Below, piece by piece: positions 43,014-52,457 of a stretch of 64,000 nucleotides of DNA. The first letter of the stretch is position 1; each line of letters begins with the position of its first letter. The notes beneath the pieces are model-generated. The model searched no databases, was not told where the DNA came from, and saw only the letters and a program-made list of their open reading frames with translations. The stretch is taken from positions 1-64,000 of the forward strand of contig CAYXLI010000028.1 in assembly GCA_964464925.1 (NCBI GenBank), written 5' to 3'. This DNA is from CAYXLI01 sp964464925 (lineage in GTDB: Bacteria; Acidobacteriota; Terriglobia; Bryobacterales; Bryobacteraceae). Made by a program: the position numbers and the translations under genes.

Positions 43014-44897
43014 ATGGCGTTAACGAATCGACGACCGGCAGTGCCTCTCCTGCAGTACATGGGGGTGATGTCGGCGGCGTTCCTCGTTTCGCTTATCGCG
43101 GGTTGGAGCGGGCCCGCCCCCGGCATCAATGGCTACGCGTATGATTGGCTGTTCCGGGTGCAACCCCCAAAGCCGTGGGCACCCACCAGCGCTTTGCTGG
43201 CGATCGATGAGATATCGCTCGGGGAGTACGGCGGCATGCGGCACATTCGGCGGCCGCTGGCAGATGCGATCTCACTGGCCGCAGACGCGAAACCCACGAC
43301 ACTCGCGATTGACTTGATCCTCTCCGACACTTCAACGGAAGTAGAAGACGCAGCTCTGGAAACGGCACTGACCAGAACACCGAATCTGGTTCTGGCGAGC
43401 GATCTGCTACCAGGCGGTGAGACATGGGAAGATCCCCTGCCGCGCTTTGCAAAGCACGCTGCCGCCATCGGACATGTGCATGCCGATCCCGATCCTGTTA
43501 GCCGAGTGCTGCCACTTTATAAGGCCGCGGGTCACCAGCGCCGGTGGGCTATTGCTCTGGAGGCCCTCCGGCTGAGCAAGCATGTGGCGAGGATTGAGGA
43601 GTCACCGGATGATCTACGGATCGGATTCACGGTGGTTCCTTTTGTGCGCGATCACGATCCGTCGATCCGGATCCGGTATCTGCCGCCGCTCGAAGACGGT
43701 TCGCAGCCGATTCCACAGATTTCCGTTTCGCAGCTTCTGCACGATCCCGCGCTCGCAAAGCGGTTTGCTGGTAAGGCGGTGTTCGTTGGAGTTACGGCAC
43801 TCTCGGCGGCGCGCGACCGCCTGATGACGCCTTACAACCAGACAATGAGCGGGCTAGCTATCCATGCGCAAGCTTACGAGACACTGTCTCACGGCGAGTT
43901 TCTGATACCGGCATCGAATCTCGCTGTGCTCGGAATCTGCTTTCTGCTGGCGGTCATGGCGGGCGTCATCTTTTATTTGCTGCCCGGTTGGAGGGCGTAT
44001 CTCATGGCGCCGTTGGTTCTCGCCACGGCGCACGCTATTCCGCACGTTGCGTTCGCAAACGGGATTCTGGTCCCGTATGTCGAGCCAATTATGACGGCAT
44101 GGCTGACGGTAGTGACCGCGGCGGCCTGGGTCTACTTCGCGGTGCGCCGTCAGTTGCGGAAAAGCGAAGCAGACAAGGCCCGGTATCAGCATGCCATTCA
44201 TCTGGTGACGCACGAAATGCGTTCGCCGCTGACCGCGATTCAGGGCTCCAGCGAATTGATGGGGCGCTACAACCTGACCGACGACAAACGCAAACAGATG
44301 GCGCAGATGATCAACTCGGAATCGAAAAGGCTTGCGCGCATGATCCAGACTTTCCTCGACATCGAGCGTCTTACCGAAGGACAGATGGACTTTCGTGTGG
44401 AACCATTCGAGCTGCAGTTCCTCATCGATATCTGCATGCAACGTGCGATGCCGCTCGCAGAGCGAAAGCAGATCGCCATGCGGCTGGAAGGCGTGGACCC
44501 GGCCACGTTGGAGGGAGATCGCGAACTGATGGAATACGCGGTTTACAACCTACTGACCAATGCGATCAAGTATTCGCCCGCCGGGACAATGGTGACAGTG
44601 CGGGGGACCAGAGAGGGCGGCACGTTGCGGATTTCCGTGGCGGACCAGGGCATCGGAATGGACGAAAAAGAACTGAGGAATATCTTCCGCAAGTTCTATC
44701 GCACGAAGAAAGCGGAGACGTCCGGCGAGGTGGGCACAGGGATTGGACTCTCACTCGTAGAGCAGATTGTGGCGCACCATGGCGGCAAGGTCGAGGTGAC
44801 GAGTACCCCGGGGAAGGGTTCGTGTTTTACCATAGTATTGCCTCGCGGAATCACGGGTTCCGCAGTGCCCGCGTCCACATTGGTGCCATCAAATTAG
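43014..44897 (+). CDS. CHASE2-domain sensor histidine kinase
   Basis: A 627-residue membrane kinase. An N-terminal helix (residues about 14-30) leads into an extracytoplasmic CHASE2 domain (about 35-290, LLAIDEISLGEYG and PKPTTLAIDLILS-like sequence). Three membrane helices (LAVLGICFLLAVMAGVIFYL, YLMAPLVLATAHAIPHVAFA and the following one) precede HisKA with HLVTHEMRSPLTAIQ and HATPase (NLLTNAIKYSPAG, DQGIGMDEK, GTGIGLSLVEQIV). The response regulator follows directly, so the two are a cognate pair. The ligand is unknown. Confidence 0.93.
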   Translation: MALTNRRPAVPLLQYMGVMSAAFLVSLIAGWSGPAPGINGYAYDWLFRVQPPKPWAPTSALLAIDEISLGEYGGMRHIRRPLADAISLAADAKPTTLAIDLILSDTSTEVEDAALETALTRTPNLVLASDLLPGGETWEDPLPRFAKHAAAIGHVHADPDPVSRVLPLYKAAGHQRRWAIALEALRLSKHVARIEESPDDLRIGFTVVPFVRDHDPSIRIRYLPPLEDGSQPIPQISVSQLLHDPALAKRFAGKAVFVGVTALSAARDRLMTPYNQTMSGLAIHAQAYETLSHGEFLIPASNLAVLGICFLLAVMAGVIFYLLPGWRAYLMAPLVLATAHAIPHVAFANGILVPYVEPIMTAWLTVVTAAAWVYFAVRRQLRKSEADKARYQHAIHLVTHEMRSPLTAIQGSSELMGRYNLTDDKRKQMAQMINSESKRLARMIQTFLDIERLTEGQMDFRVEPFELQFLIDICMQRAMPLAERKQIAMRLEGVDPATLEGDRELMEYAVYNLLTNAIKYSPAGTMVTVRGTREGGTLRISVADQGIGMDEKELRNIFRKFYRTKKAETSGEVGTGIGLSLVEQIVAHHGGKVEVTSTPGKGSCFTIVLPRGITGSAVPASTLVPSN

Positions 44898-44920
44898 GGC
44901 ACATCTACTCCAACAACGCA

Positions 44921-44925
44921 AAGGA
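44921..44925 (+). promoter_or_regulatory. Ribosome binding site that favours TTG 44932
   Basis: AAGGA immediately before ATG 44926 and 6 bases before TTG 44932. Normal spacing supports the TTG as the start of the response regulator. Confidence 0.5.
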
Positions 44926-44931
44926 ATGCTC

Positions 44932-46260
44932 TTGTCTCGACTCCTTGTCGTAGAAGACGATCGATCAGTTCGCGAAACATTGGTGACCCTGCTCGAACTG
45001 GAAGGCTATGTGGTCGACGCGGTATCGTCTACACGCGAAGCGCTCGAGCGGCTGAAGAACAACACGTATCCGATTGTGCTTTCGGATATCTACCTTGATG
45101 AACGAACCGGCCTGGATGTGCTGGACGCAGCACGCGGGACGAATCCGGATTGTGCTGTCATCCTGATGACCGGGCGAGGGACGATGGAGACCGTCATGAG
45201 GGCGACACGCGGCGGCGCCTTCGATTATCTGGCCAAGCCGTTCGAGATGGATCATCTGCTGGAGACCGTGAAGCGCGCCGAAGCTTCGCTTCAACAGCAA
45301 CCTCCGGAAGAAGACGACGACGATGAGGTGGAGGTCGAGGATCTGCCGGACACCGAGATGATCGGCGTCTCGGCGCCAATGATCGACATCTACAAGACCG
45401 TCTCGCTGGTTGCGCCGAAAGATGCGACCGTACTCATCGAAGGTGAGACGGGCACGGGCAAGGAACTGATTGCCCGCATGATCCACCGCAACAGCCGCCG
45501 CAGCGATCAGCCATTCATGGCCGTAGACTGCGGCTCGATTGCGCCGTCGCTCATCGAGGCTGAGTTGTTTGGTGCGATCCGCGGAGCGTACACGGGCGCG
45601 GACCGCGACCGCGTGGGTGTCTTCGAAGCAGCCAACCACGGCACGGTATTTTTGGATGAAATCGGCGAAATGGAGGCAAATGCGCAGTTGAAGCTGCTGC
45701 GAGTTTTGCAGGAACGGGAAGTACGCCCGGTCGGAAGCACCCGCTCGCGTACAATCGACGTTCGCGTTCTTGCCGCCACAAATCGCGATTTGAAACGCCT
45801 GGTGGAGGAAAACAAGTTTCGGGAGGATCTATGGTACCGGCTGAATGTAATTCGTATCTCGGTTCCTCCTCTGCGGGAGCGGCGGTCCGATATCCCGCTG
45901 CTGGCACAGTTCTTCCTGGACCGGTCGAACCAGCGTTATGGGCAGCGCGCCAGGCTCACGGAATCGGGTCTGAAAGCCTTGACTGAATACACTTGGCCCG
46001 GGAATGTCCGCCAAATCCAGCACATGATCGAGCGGCTAGTAATCCTGACTACAAATGGCCGGATTGATGATGCTGCTGTTCATACGGCGATCGAGTCGAT
46101 GGATCCGAGACCGACGGCGGGAGAAACCCTGGCCGATACCGAGGCGGAACAGATTCGCAAGGTTCTGGCCGCGGCGGGCGGGAACAAGAGCCGGGCTGCC
46201 AAAATTTTGGGAATCGAGCGCAAGACGTTGTATCGCAAGCTCGACAAGATGGGATTGTGA
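44932..46260 (+). CDS. Sigma-54-dependent response regulator (NtrC family)
   Basis: A 442-residue regulator: receiver (residues about 1-120; Asp in PIVLSDIYLDERTGLDVL), acidic linker (PPEEDDDDEVEVEDLP), AAA+ domain with Walker A (LIEGETGTGKELIARMI), the sigma-54 contact loop GAYTGA in place of GAFTGA, Walker B (GTVFLDEIGEMEANAQLKLL) and the arginine finger region, and a C-terminal Fis-type HTH (NKSRAAKILGIERKTLYRKL). ATG 44926 touches AAGGA with no spacing, while TTG 44932 lies 6 bases after it, so 44932 is the more likely start. It should activate sigma-54 promoters. Confidence 0.93.
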   Translation: MSRLLVVEDDRSVRETLVTLLELEGYVVDAVSSTREALERLKNNTYPIVLSDIYLDERTGLDVLDAARGTNPDCAVILMTGRGTMETVMRATRGGAFDYLAKPFEMDHLLETVKRAEASLQQQPPEEDDDDEVEVEDLPDTEMIGVSAPMIDIYKTVSLVAPKDATVLIEGETGTGKELIARMIHRNSRRSDQPFMAVDCGSIAPSLIEAELFGAIRGAYTGADRDRVGVFEAANHGTVFLDEIGEMEANAQLKLLRVLQEREVRPVGSTRSRTIDVRVLAATNRDLKRLVEENKFREDLWYRLNVIRISVPPLRERRSDIPLLAQFFLDRSNQRYGQRARLTESGLKALTEYTWPGNVRQIQHMIERLVILTTNGRIDDAAVHTAIESMDPRPTAGETLADTEAEQIRKVLAAAGGNKSRAAKILGIERKTLYRKLDKMGL

Positions 46261-46375
46261 ATGTTTCATTAACCCCGAGTAACCCCAAGATACGGCATCT
46301 ACCTCACAAAAGGCTTCCATTCACTAAGGGACGGATTTAGACTGAGGTCGTCTCGATCCTTGGAGGTGGTACCCG

Positions 46376-46522
46376 ATGTTTGACAGCCTCGACGAACAGA
46401 TGAAAGCAGATGAACGCAAGGCGGTCACGAGTAAAGAGAAGATTATGGAATGGGTTACGATCGCAGTCGTCTCCATTCTCGTCTTTGGCGGCGTGATCTA
46501 CGCTATTCGCGTATTGGAGTAA
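46376..46522 (+). CDS. 48-aa single-helix membrane protein
   Basis: ATG 46376 with a strong GGAGG at 46362-46366 (9 bases upstream) begins a 48-residue frame ending with TAA at 46522. It has a charged cytoplasmic start (FDSLDEQMKADERKAVTSKE) and one membrane helix (WVTIAVVSILVFGGVIYAIR). It follows the sigma-54 regulator by 115 bases on the same strand. Small proteins of this layout occur as regulators of kinases or transporters; there is no direct evidence here. Confidence 0.65.
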   Translation: MFDSLDEQMKADERKAVTSKEKIMEWVTIAVVSILVFGGVIYAIRVLE

Positions 46523-46535
46523 TACTCGTTCGATT

Positions 46536-46552
46536 GCAGCCTCTTAGGCTGC
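46536..46552. terminator. Short hairpin between convergent genes
   Basis: GCAGCCT and AGGCTGC form a 7-bp stem with a 3-base loop just before the stop of the lysozyme-fold gene on the minus strand and after the 48-aa gene. The T-run is weak, so the terminator call is tentative. Confidence 0.4.
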
Positions 46553-46553
46553 C

Positions 46554-47048
46554 TTAGTTAACAAGACTGATCGGAATATTGGCTGGGCCGATACTCCTCA
46601 TAACCCGTTTGACCCGGGCAGCGTAGTCCGCGTTCGCGTTGTAAGTTCTTAGGATTTGTTCCAAGGTTTTGTCTTTATAGAGCTTGGAATTTGCAAGGCG
46701 ATCAGCGACCTGATGGATGCCTGCCCGGACTGACGGAAAGACTTCCTGACCGTTGCCCCAGCCGAAGATATTATTGTTTCTGCAGAATCTACCGCCGCTG
46801 GATTCAATGATGGAAAGACTGGGAAGTAATCTCCAATCTAAGTCATTGTCATCTGCAGCCTTGAGGAAAACCTCTGCATGCCGGGCGACTGGTGCGCCAT
46901 TCTCTTCCAGAAACTGTTTCAGGATAGGAAGTCGGGGATCTTTTGCCGATACTGGCTCTGAAGCGCGGAGCAAGTGAGGGGTCTGGGCCAGCGGAGTGAC
47001 CAGGAGACCTGCAAAGACAACAATCCCCCCTGACACGATTCGATTCAA
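46554..47048 (-). CDS. Exported lysozyme-fold/glucosaminidase-like protein
   Basis: The predicted 164-residue protein has a hydrophobic N-terminal helix (IVSGGIVVFAGLLVTPLAQT) and a compact transglycosylase/glucosaminidase-like domain with a probable catalytic Glu in SLSIIESSGGRF, followed by NIFGWGNGQEVFPSVRAGIH and ILRTYNANADYAARVKRVM. It would act on peptidoglycan in the periplasm. TTG 47048 is supported by AAGGAGG 8 bases upstream; a longer frame to 47141 has no signal at its start. Confidence 0.75.
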   Translation of the reverse strand: MNRIVSGGIVVFAGLLVTPLAQTPHLLRASEPVSAKDPRLPILKQFLEENGAPVARHAEVFLKAADDNDLDWRLLPSLSIIESSGGRFCRNNNIFGWGNGQEVFPSVRAGIHQVADRLANSKLYKDKTLEQILRTYNANADYAARVKRVMRSIGPANIPISLVN

Positions 47049-47056
47049 GCTCTTCT

Positions 47057-47063
47057 CCTCCTT
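47057..47063 (-). promoter_or_regulatory. Ribosome binding site deciding TTG 47048
   Basis: AAGGAGG on the minus strand, 8 bases before TTG 47048. The match to the anti-Shine-Dalgarno is near perfect and outweighs the ATG at 47141. Confidence 0.7.
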
Positions 47064-47220
47064 GGGTTTAAGATCTACACCTGTTCCGACCCAACATCCA
47101 GCAGCGACCGGTTGGCCGCCCCCGTCCGGAGGGCCGAACATTGGTCCATTATAGCAGCCCAGCGCAGAAACTCCAGCTTTAAAACCCCTTAGTGGTGCAT
47201 CTCACAGTGAGAAAAAGAGA

Positions 47221-47252
47221 AACGCCGGAGTAAGAGAATTCACTCCGGCGTT
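47221..47252 (-). terminator. Intrinsic terminator of the small secreted protein gene
   Basis: An 11-bp perfect stem (AACGCCGGAGT / ACTCCGGCGTT) with a 10-base loop lies 25 bases after the stop of the gene ending at 47278. On the minus strand the stem is followed by TTTCTCTTTTTCTC, a good U-tract, so it should end that transcript. Confidence 0.75.
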
Positions 47253-47277
47253 TCATTGCAGATTTCGAAGGGAACCT

Positions 47278-47652
47278 TTATGTGGTGGCCCGCTTAGCAG
47301 TGATTTCCTGGGGTCCTCGAGGTGAGTCTCTTTTTAATTTCAACTGATCGCCGCTCACCGTACCCGTATATTTCCAAGTCATTGAGTTTCCGTTGAATTC
47401 CACGTTGACGTCGAAGGAAACATTATCTCCTTCTACCTTGCCGTTGGAGATTTCACGCTCGCCCATCTGGCCCATGCTGATTGTGCCGGTGAGTTTGCTT
47501 CCGTCGGCCTTGAGATTGTAAGTCTGGGTGCGCGTCTGGCCATCGCGGCCCTGCACTTCCGCTACCCATTTGCCCGTAACGTCTGCCGCTAACGCCAAGT
47601 TGGTGAACAGCGCCAGCGCTGCAGCGAGCGCAAGAACAAGCTTTCTTTTCAT
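47278..47652 (-). CDS. Small secreted lipocalin-like protein
   Basis: The predicted 124-residue protein has a signal peptide (LVLALAAALALFTNLALAAD) and a beta-rich mature part (VTGKWVAEVQGRDG, KADGSKLTGTISMGQMG, NGNSMTWKYTGTVSGDQLKL). It looks like the same broad family as the protein at 13553-13999, common in Acidobacteria. ATG 47652 is chosen because the signal begins there; the frame extends upstream to 47718. Ligand or role unknown. Confidence 0.75.
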   Translation of the reverse strand: MKRKLVLALAAALALFTNLALAADVTGKWVAEVQGRDGQTRTQTYNLKADGSKLTGTISMGQMGEREISNGKVEGDNVSFDVNVEFNGNSMTWKYTGTVSGDQLKLKRDSPRGPQEITAKRATT

Positions 47653-48184
47653 AGGGATCCTTTCATGGCGGCAGCGGACATTTTGGCTGGCCCGCCAAGT
47701 ACAACATTCGGGGTACAAGAGAGAGATGGAAGCCGAAGGCCTGAAGGTTACAGGCGCCGTCAGATTGCTGCTCGAACAGCTTGGGGACGTGGGTCGAGCG
47801 CGGACTGCTTCTCGAGTTCTTGCGAGGATGCTGCAGTTTGGAGGATTGAGCGGCCGCGTATGTTCTTAAAGATTACATACACTCATTCAGAACCATTTGA
47901 CTTCATTTACAACTGCGACCGGCCAGGGATCCGAGCTGTCCTCTTCCCGAATTCATGCACACGCGCCGGGAGAGTATCCCGCAGATATATCCTGAGAAGT
48001 ACAGGAAAGAGACCGAGGGTTTGATCACCGAAATTGCAAGATCAACTGTCGTTGCGGAAAGCAATTGCTCACTGCACACGGCTTGACACGAGCTTGGTTT
48101 TCAGGAAGTCAAAATGTGCCGGAGGCCCAGAAACATTGGTCCTGTCGCTTTGCAGCTTCATCAGGCCAGTGCGGAATTACATGC
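47653..48184. other. Intergenic stretch without a convincing gene
   Basis: About 530 bases. Two short open frames occur on the plus strand (47727-47869, 47 residues, and 47955-48086, 43 residues), but neither has a ribosome binding site, hydrophobic segment or recognised motif. The stretch may contain decayed coding sequence, plus the promoter of the small secreted protein. No hairpin or repeat of note. Confidence 0.5.
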
Positions 48185-49731
48185 CTATTTCACTCCACCC
48201 ATGAGCCGTTTCATAGGATGCGTAAATGCGGCCAATAACAATCCAAGTAAGATACAAAACCCAGCGACCGCGGAAAACAGAGTAACGGGAGAAAAAGCTT
48301 CGTATACGGAAGCCATACGTCCACCGATGTAATTTCCCGCGGATGCAGCCATAAACCAGACACCCATCATAAGACCAACGACCTTCGCTGGAGCGAGTTT
48401 CGTCATAGCGCTCAAGCCCACCGGACTCAAACAAAGCTCTCCAATTGTATGTAGAAGATATAACGACCATAGCCAGAGGGAAGTGACCTGCACGCCTGTC
48501 GCGGCGCGCATGGCGCCAGGGATAATCACCACATATCCAAGGCCGACGAAGATGAGTCCGAGGGCGAACTTGGCAGGGCTGGACGGGTCTCGCGGACCGA
48601 GCTTAATCCACAGCCAGCCAAGAACCGGCGCTAGAAGAATAATAAAAATCGAATTCACCGCCTGAAACCAGCTAGCCGGGTAGATGTGATCGGGGAACCA
48701 GCTTCCGTGAGTTTCGCGGCGAAGCCGGTGAGGGTACGGTCGGTACTGCGCTCTGCAAATAGGTTCAGCGTAGAGCCGGCCTGCTCAAATGCCGACCAGA
48801 ACAAGGTTGCCGCCAGGAATAAGACAAAGATTGCAATGAAGCGCTTGCGCTCGACCGATGTCCAATCGCCGGCAAATAGCAGCCATGCGAAAAACAGAAC
48901 CACAACCGCGAGCAGAAGGTAGCCCATTACATCGGCGATTCCTTCGGCCGAGATAGGCACGAGACCGGAAAGGCCGAAAGCGGCCAGGAGGACCAGGATC
49001 GCCACAGTTCCTGTGAGAACGCGACGGAAGGTACGGCGGTCGCTTTCCATTTGGAGCGGGTCGTTCGCGGTGGCGGGGCGCAGGCCGGCCGACCCGAGAT
49101 GCCGGGCTCCTAGAACATACTGAATCAGTCCCAGGGACATACCGATCCCGGCAAGACCGAACCCGTACCGCCAGTTCACCTTCTCCCCTACATATCCGCA
49201 GATCAAGGGCGAAATTAGCGCGCCGATATTGATGCCCATATAGAAGATCGAAAAACCAGCATCGCGGCGGTTATCTTCCGGCGCGTACAGCGCACCGACC
49301 ATGGTGCTGATGTTCGCCTTGAGAAGTCCGGTACCTGCCACGATCAGAGCAAGGCCGAGATAAAACGAAGCGATGCCTGGCAAGACCATCGAGAAACTTC
49401 CTATCACGATGGTGATTCCGCCAATTAGAACCGTCCGCCGCTGCCCGAGAAGACGATCGGCAATCCAACCGCCCGGAAGAGTCGCCAGATAAACCATGGA
49501 GGTGAAGAATCCATAGATGGCGCCCGCCTTACTGTCAGAGAAGCCAAGCCCTCCCTTAGACACAGAGGCCACCATGAACAGGATGAGCAGGGCGCGCATA
49601 CCGTAGTAGGTGAAGCGCTCCCACATCTCGGTGAAAAAGAGAGTCGCTAGTCCACGCGGGTGGCCGAAGAAACTGGTGTCCGGCGACGCGGGGCCCGGGT
49701 GGGCAGTCTGCGAAGGAGATTGCATGTGCAA
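48185..49731 (-). pseudogene. POT (proton-dependent oligopeptide transporter) gene broken by a frameshift
   Basis: The N-terminal part (FFTEMWERFTYYGMRALLIL, then GGWIADRLLGQRRTVLIGG, FSIFYMGINIGALISPLICG) is in one frame ending at 48655. The C-terminal part (NSIFIILLAPVLGWLWIKLG, LHTIGELCLSPVGLSAMTKL) follows in another frame to 48185. In the second frame the missing link WFPDHIYPASWFQAV reads immediately upstream. A shift at about 48705-48725 joins the two into a full peptide transporter of about 515 residues. It might be a sequencing error, a recent mutation or, less likely, programmed. Confidence 0.82.
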
Positions 49732-49775
49732 ATAATTCTAGCCAGGAGACGGCTGGGACTTCCGCCCCGTTCCGG

Positions 49776-50906
49776 CTATGGGGCGGCAGCAAGCGCGGCG
49801 TTGCGGACCGTGAACCAAAAAGTGGCACCCTGGCCCGGCTGAGAGGTGGCCCAGATGCGCCCACCGTGTTTTTCGACGATCCGTTTCGCTAGCGCCAAAC
49901 CCATTCCGGTTCCCGGTATATCCCTTCCAACCAGGCGTTTGAAGACCCCGAAAATGCGTTCCGAGTGCTGCGGATCGAATCCCGGGCCATTGTCGGAAAC
50001 CGAGAAAACCCACTCGGCGCTTCGCGATTCGGCAGCGATGTGAATGTGGAGGTCCGGCGACCCGCTTCCGAACTTCAAGGCGTTCCCGATCAGAAGTTCA
50101 AAGATCTGCAGCAGTTCGCCCTGGTCGAAAACCACCGAGGGCAATGGATCGTGAGTGAGCTGAGCATTGCTTTCTTCGAACAATTTCTGCAAATTCATCC
50201 GAAGCCAGAGCAATACGTCGTCGCCGTTCACGAGTTCGACGCGGGCCGGCCGGGTGCCGACGCGCGAATAGGCAAGCAGATCCGAAATGAGGCGCGACAT
50301 GCGGTTGGCGCCATCCACGGCGAGTTCGATGAATTCTCCCGCCTCCTGATCGAGCACCTTCGCGTAACGCTTCTCCAGAAGCTGCAGGTAGCCGGAAACC
50401 ATGCGTAGCGGCTCTTTCAGATCGTGACTGGCAGCGTATACAAACTGTTGAAATTCTTCCTCAGTCCGCTGGGTTTGCTGGGAGAAGCGCTCGATCGTTT
50501 CGTGGAGCTCAAGTTGAAGGTGGCGATCGCGCAGAGCGGAATGACAGGCGCTTACTAAGGCAAGTTCAGATGCATCGGCATCCAACCAAGTAACGTTGCT
50601 GAGCGCGGGATCGTTTTGTAAGTTGGCGGGAGCGAACAGGATGATGGGAGTCTTGTACCAATCGGGCTCCCTCAAACGAAATGAGGGAATTGCTTCCAGC
50701 CCAGAATCGGAATTGCCGAGGATAGCAACGCCAGGGCCGGTCTCGAGAAGCCGAAACAGACTCGAGAGATCTTCATGCGCCTGAATTGTCAATCCATGGC
50801 GCTGCAATGCTTCGGCCAGCTTCTCGTTGGGCGGATATACGTGAATTATTGTGACAACCTCGCGATCCATAACCGATATCTTGAAGGGTTTCGTCCCTTG
50901 CAGCAT
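49776..50906 (-). CDS. Pseudo-receiver histidine kinase
   Basis: A 376-residue cytoplasmic kinase. The N-terminal 125 residues have a receiver-like alternation, but the strand that should carry the phosphoacceptor reads VAILGNSDSG with Gly/Asn where Asp is expected. HisKA follows with FVYAASHDLKEPLRMVSGYL and HATPase with LIGNALKFGSG, DNGPGFDPQ and GTGMGLALAKRIV. The kinase core is a close paralogue of that at 3304-4440. No response regulator is adjacent. Confidence 0.85.
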   Translation of the reverse strand: MLQGTKPFKISVMDREVVTIIHVYPPNEKLAEALQRHGLTIQAHEDLSSLFRLLETGPGVAILGNSDSGLEAIPSFRLREPDWYKTPIILFAPANLQNDPALSNVTWLDADASELALVSACHSALRDRHLQLELHETIERFSQQTQRTEEEFQQFVYAASHDLKEPLRMVSGYLQLLEKRYAKVLDQEAGEFIELAVDGANRMSRLISDLLAYSRVGTRPARVELVNGDDVLLWLRMNLQKLFEESNAQLTHDPLPSVVFDQGELLQIFELLIGNALKFGSGSPDLHIHIAAESRSAEWVFSVSDNGPGFDPQHSERIFGVFKRLVGRDIPGTGMGLALAKRIVEKHGGRIWATSQPGQGATFWFTVRNAALAAAP

Positions 50907-51005
50907 CGCCTACTCGTGGCGAACTTATTTTAGACGCAGTTTCAACCTGTCTTCTTTCAACGAATTTAGCTCTAACTGTACTATGTCGGAAAGGCCCCTT
51001 TTAGG

Positions 51006-52406
51006 ATGACACTCTCCACCCGCGTCGCCGCTTGTCTATTAGTCACCGCTACAAAAGTCTGGTGCGGATCCACGCCACCGAAGCAGGTTCGGCCGGAGAT
51101 TCAGAAGATCCTGGCAACTGTCAACGAGGAACGTATCCTCAACAATTTAAAAAAATTGGAATCGTTCGGCACCCGGAATATCTTTTCCGAGCAGAATGCG
51201 CCCGACCGTGGTGTGGGCGGCGCTGCGCGGTGGATTGCCGGGGAGTTTCGAAGCTACAGCCCGCGGCTAGAAGTAATCCTGGATACGTACAAGATCAAGA
51301 AGCAGGGACGTGTGTTTCGGGATGTGGAAATCACAAATGTCATGGCAGTGCTGCCTGGCAAGGTCAACCGCGAGCGGAAGGTGATCGTCTCCGCGCATTA
51401 TGACTCCTTACATATCGCGAGGAAACCGGGCTCTCCCGAAGCAAGCAGTGATGAGCTGGGCGAGTTGGATAACGAGAAAACCGTCGCCGCCGCCGCGCCG
51501 GGCGTCACCGACGATGGCAGCGGAACGGCGGCAGTTCTCGAACTGGCAAGAGTGATGAGCCAATACGAATTCGACAACACAATCGTGTTTATTGCGTTTT
51601 CGGGTGAGGAATATGGGTTGCTGGGCGCGCGGCTGTACGGTTCACGCATGAAAAGCGAAGGCGCGGTGATCGATGCGGTGCTGAACAACGACATCATTGG
51701 CAGCGTAGAGAATGGAGCGGGTCAGACCGAGAACTCCGTGGTTCGGGTATTTTCCGAGGAGCCGTCGGATTCCGGATCGCGGCAATTGGCCCGGTACGTG
51801 AAGGAGGTCGGCGAGCGGTATCAGCCATCCTTCAAGGCCGAGCTTGTCTTCCGGCATGACCGGTTCGCCCGGGGCGGAGACCATACTCCCATGAATGCAA
51901 ACGGGTTCTCCGCCGTTCGCTTCACCAGCGCAATGGAGAACTACTCGAATCAACACACAGCGACCGATACGGTGGCCAATACGAACGTGCCTTACATCGC
52001 TAGAGTCACTCGGATGAACGCCGCAGCGCTCGCAAGTCTGGCTTGGGCGCCCAAGCCCCCTGATGTGTACCGGGTCTTGGAAACAGGACCTAATAAAGGG
52101 AATCGCGTGGCGATGATTCAGCGGGGAAAAACCCGGTACGACGCGATACTCCGATGGAAGAACGGGAAGCCGGAGCCCGACCTGGCCGGGTACGCTGTCG
52201 TGATGAGGGCAACTACCTCGCCAGATTGGGAGAAAGAGATCTACGTGGGAAACGTGACGGAGTACCGGCTCGAGAACGTCTCGATCGACGATGTAGTTTT
52301 CGGAGTGAAGGCCATCGATACGGACGGCAATGAGAGCCTGGTGTCCGCATATGTGACCACGCCGCGCCCGCTTCCCGTTTTGGAATTGGGGTCAAACCCC
52401 AAATAG
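51006..52406 (+). CDS. Exported M28-family aminopeptidase
   Basis: A 466-residue zinc peptidase with an N-terminal signal-like stretch (VAACLLVTATKVWCGS). Zinc ligand regions are IVSAHYDSLH (His), APGVTDDGSGTAAVLELARV (Asp), FIAFSGEEYGLLGARLYGS (catalytic and metal Glu), LNNDIIGS (Asp) and NYSNQHTATDTV (His). The C-terminal 100 residues form a fibronectin-like domain (GYAVVMRATTSPDWEKEIYV). It should trim peptides outside the cytoplasm. Confidence 0.9.
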   Translation: MTLSTRVAACLLVTATKVWCGSTPPKQVRPEIQKILATVNEERILNNLKKLESFGTRNIFSEQNAPDRGVGGAARWIAGEFRSYSPRLEVILDTYKIKKQGRVFRDVEITNVMAVLPGKVNRERKVIVSAHYDSLHIARKPGSPEASSDELGELDNEKTVAAAAPGVTDDGSGTAAVLELARVMSQYEFDNTIVFIAFSGEEYGLLGARLYGSRMKSEGAVIDAVLNNDIIGSVENGAGQTENSVVRVFSEEPSDSGSRQLARYVKEVGERYQPSFKAELVFRHDRFARGGDHTPMNANGFSAVRFTSAMENYSNQHTATDTVANTNVPYIARVTRMNAAALASLAWAPKPPDVYRVLETGPNKGNRVAMIQRGKTRYDAILRWKNGKPEPDLAGYAVVMRATTSPDWEKEIYVGNVTEYRLENVSIDDVVFGVKAIDTDGNESLVSAYVTTPRPLPVLELGSNPK

Positions 52407-52457
52407 TACTGGTTAGGGGGTTGACTCTTAGGCCGTTGTGCCCTAGAACTGGCTACA

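Noticed and set aside
47727..48086. Two short plus-strand frames in the 47653-48184 gap
   Set aside because: Neither has a ribosome binding site, conserved motif or hydrophobic segment. They may be decayed sequence.
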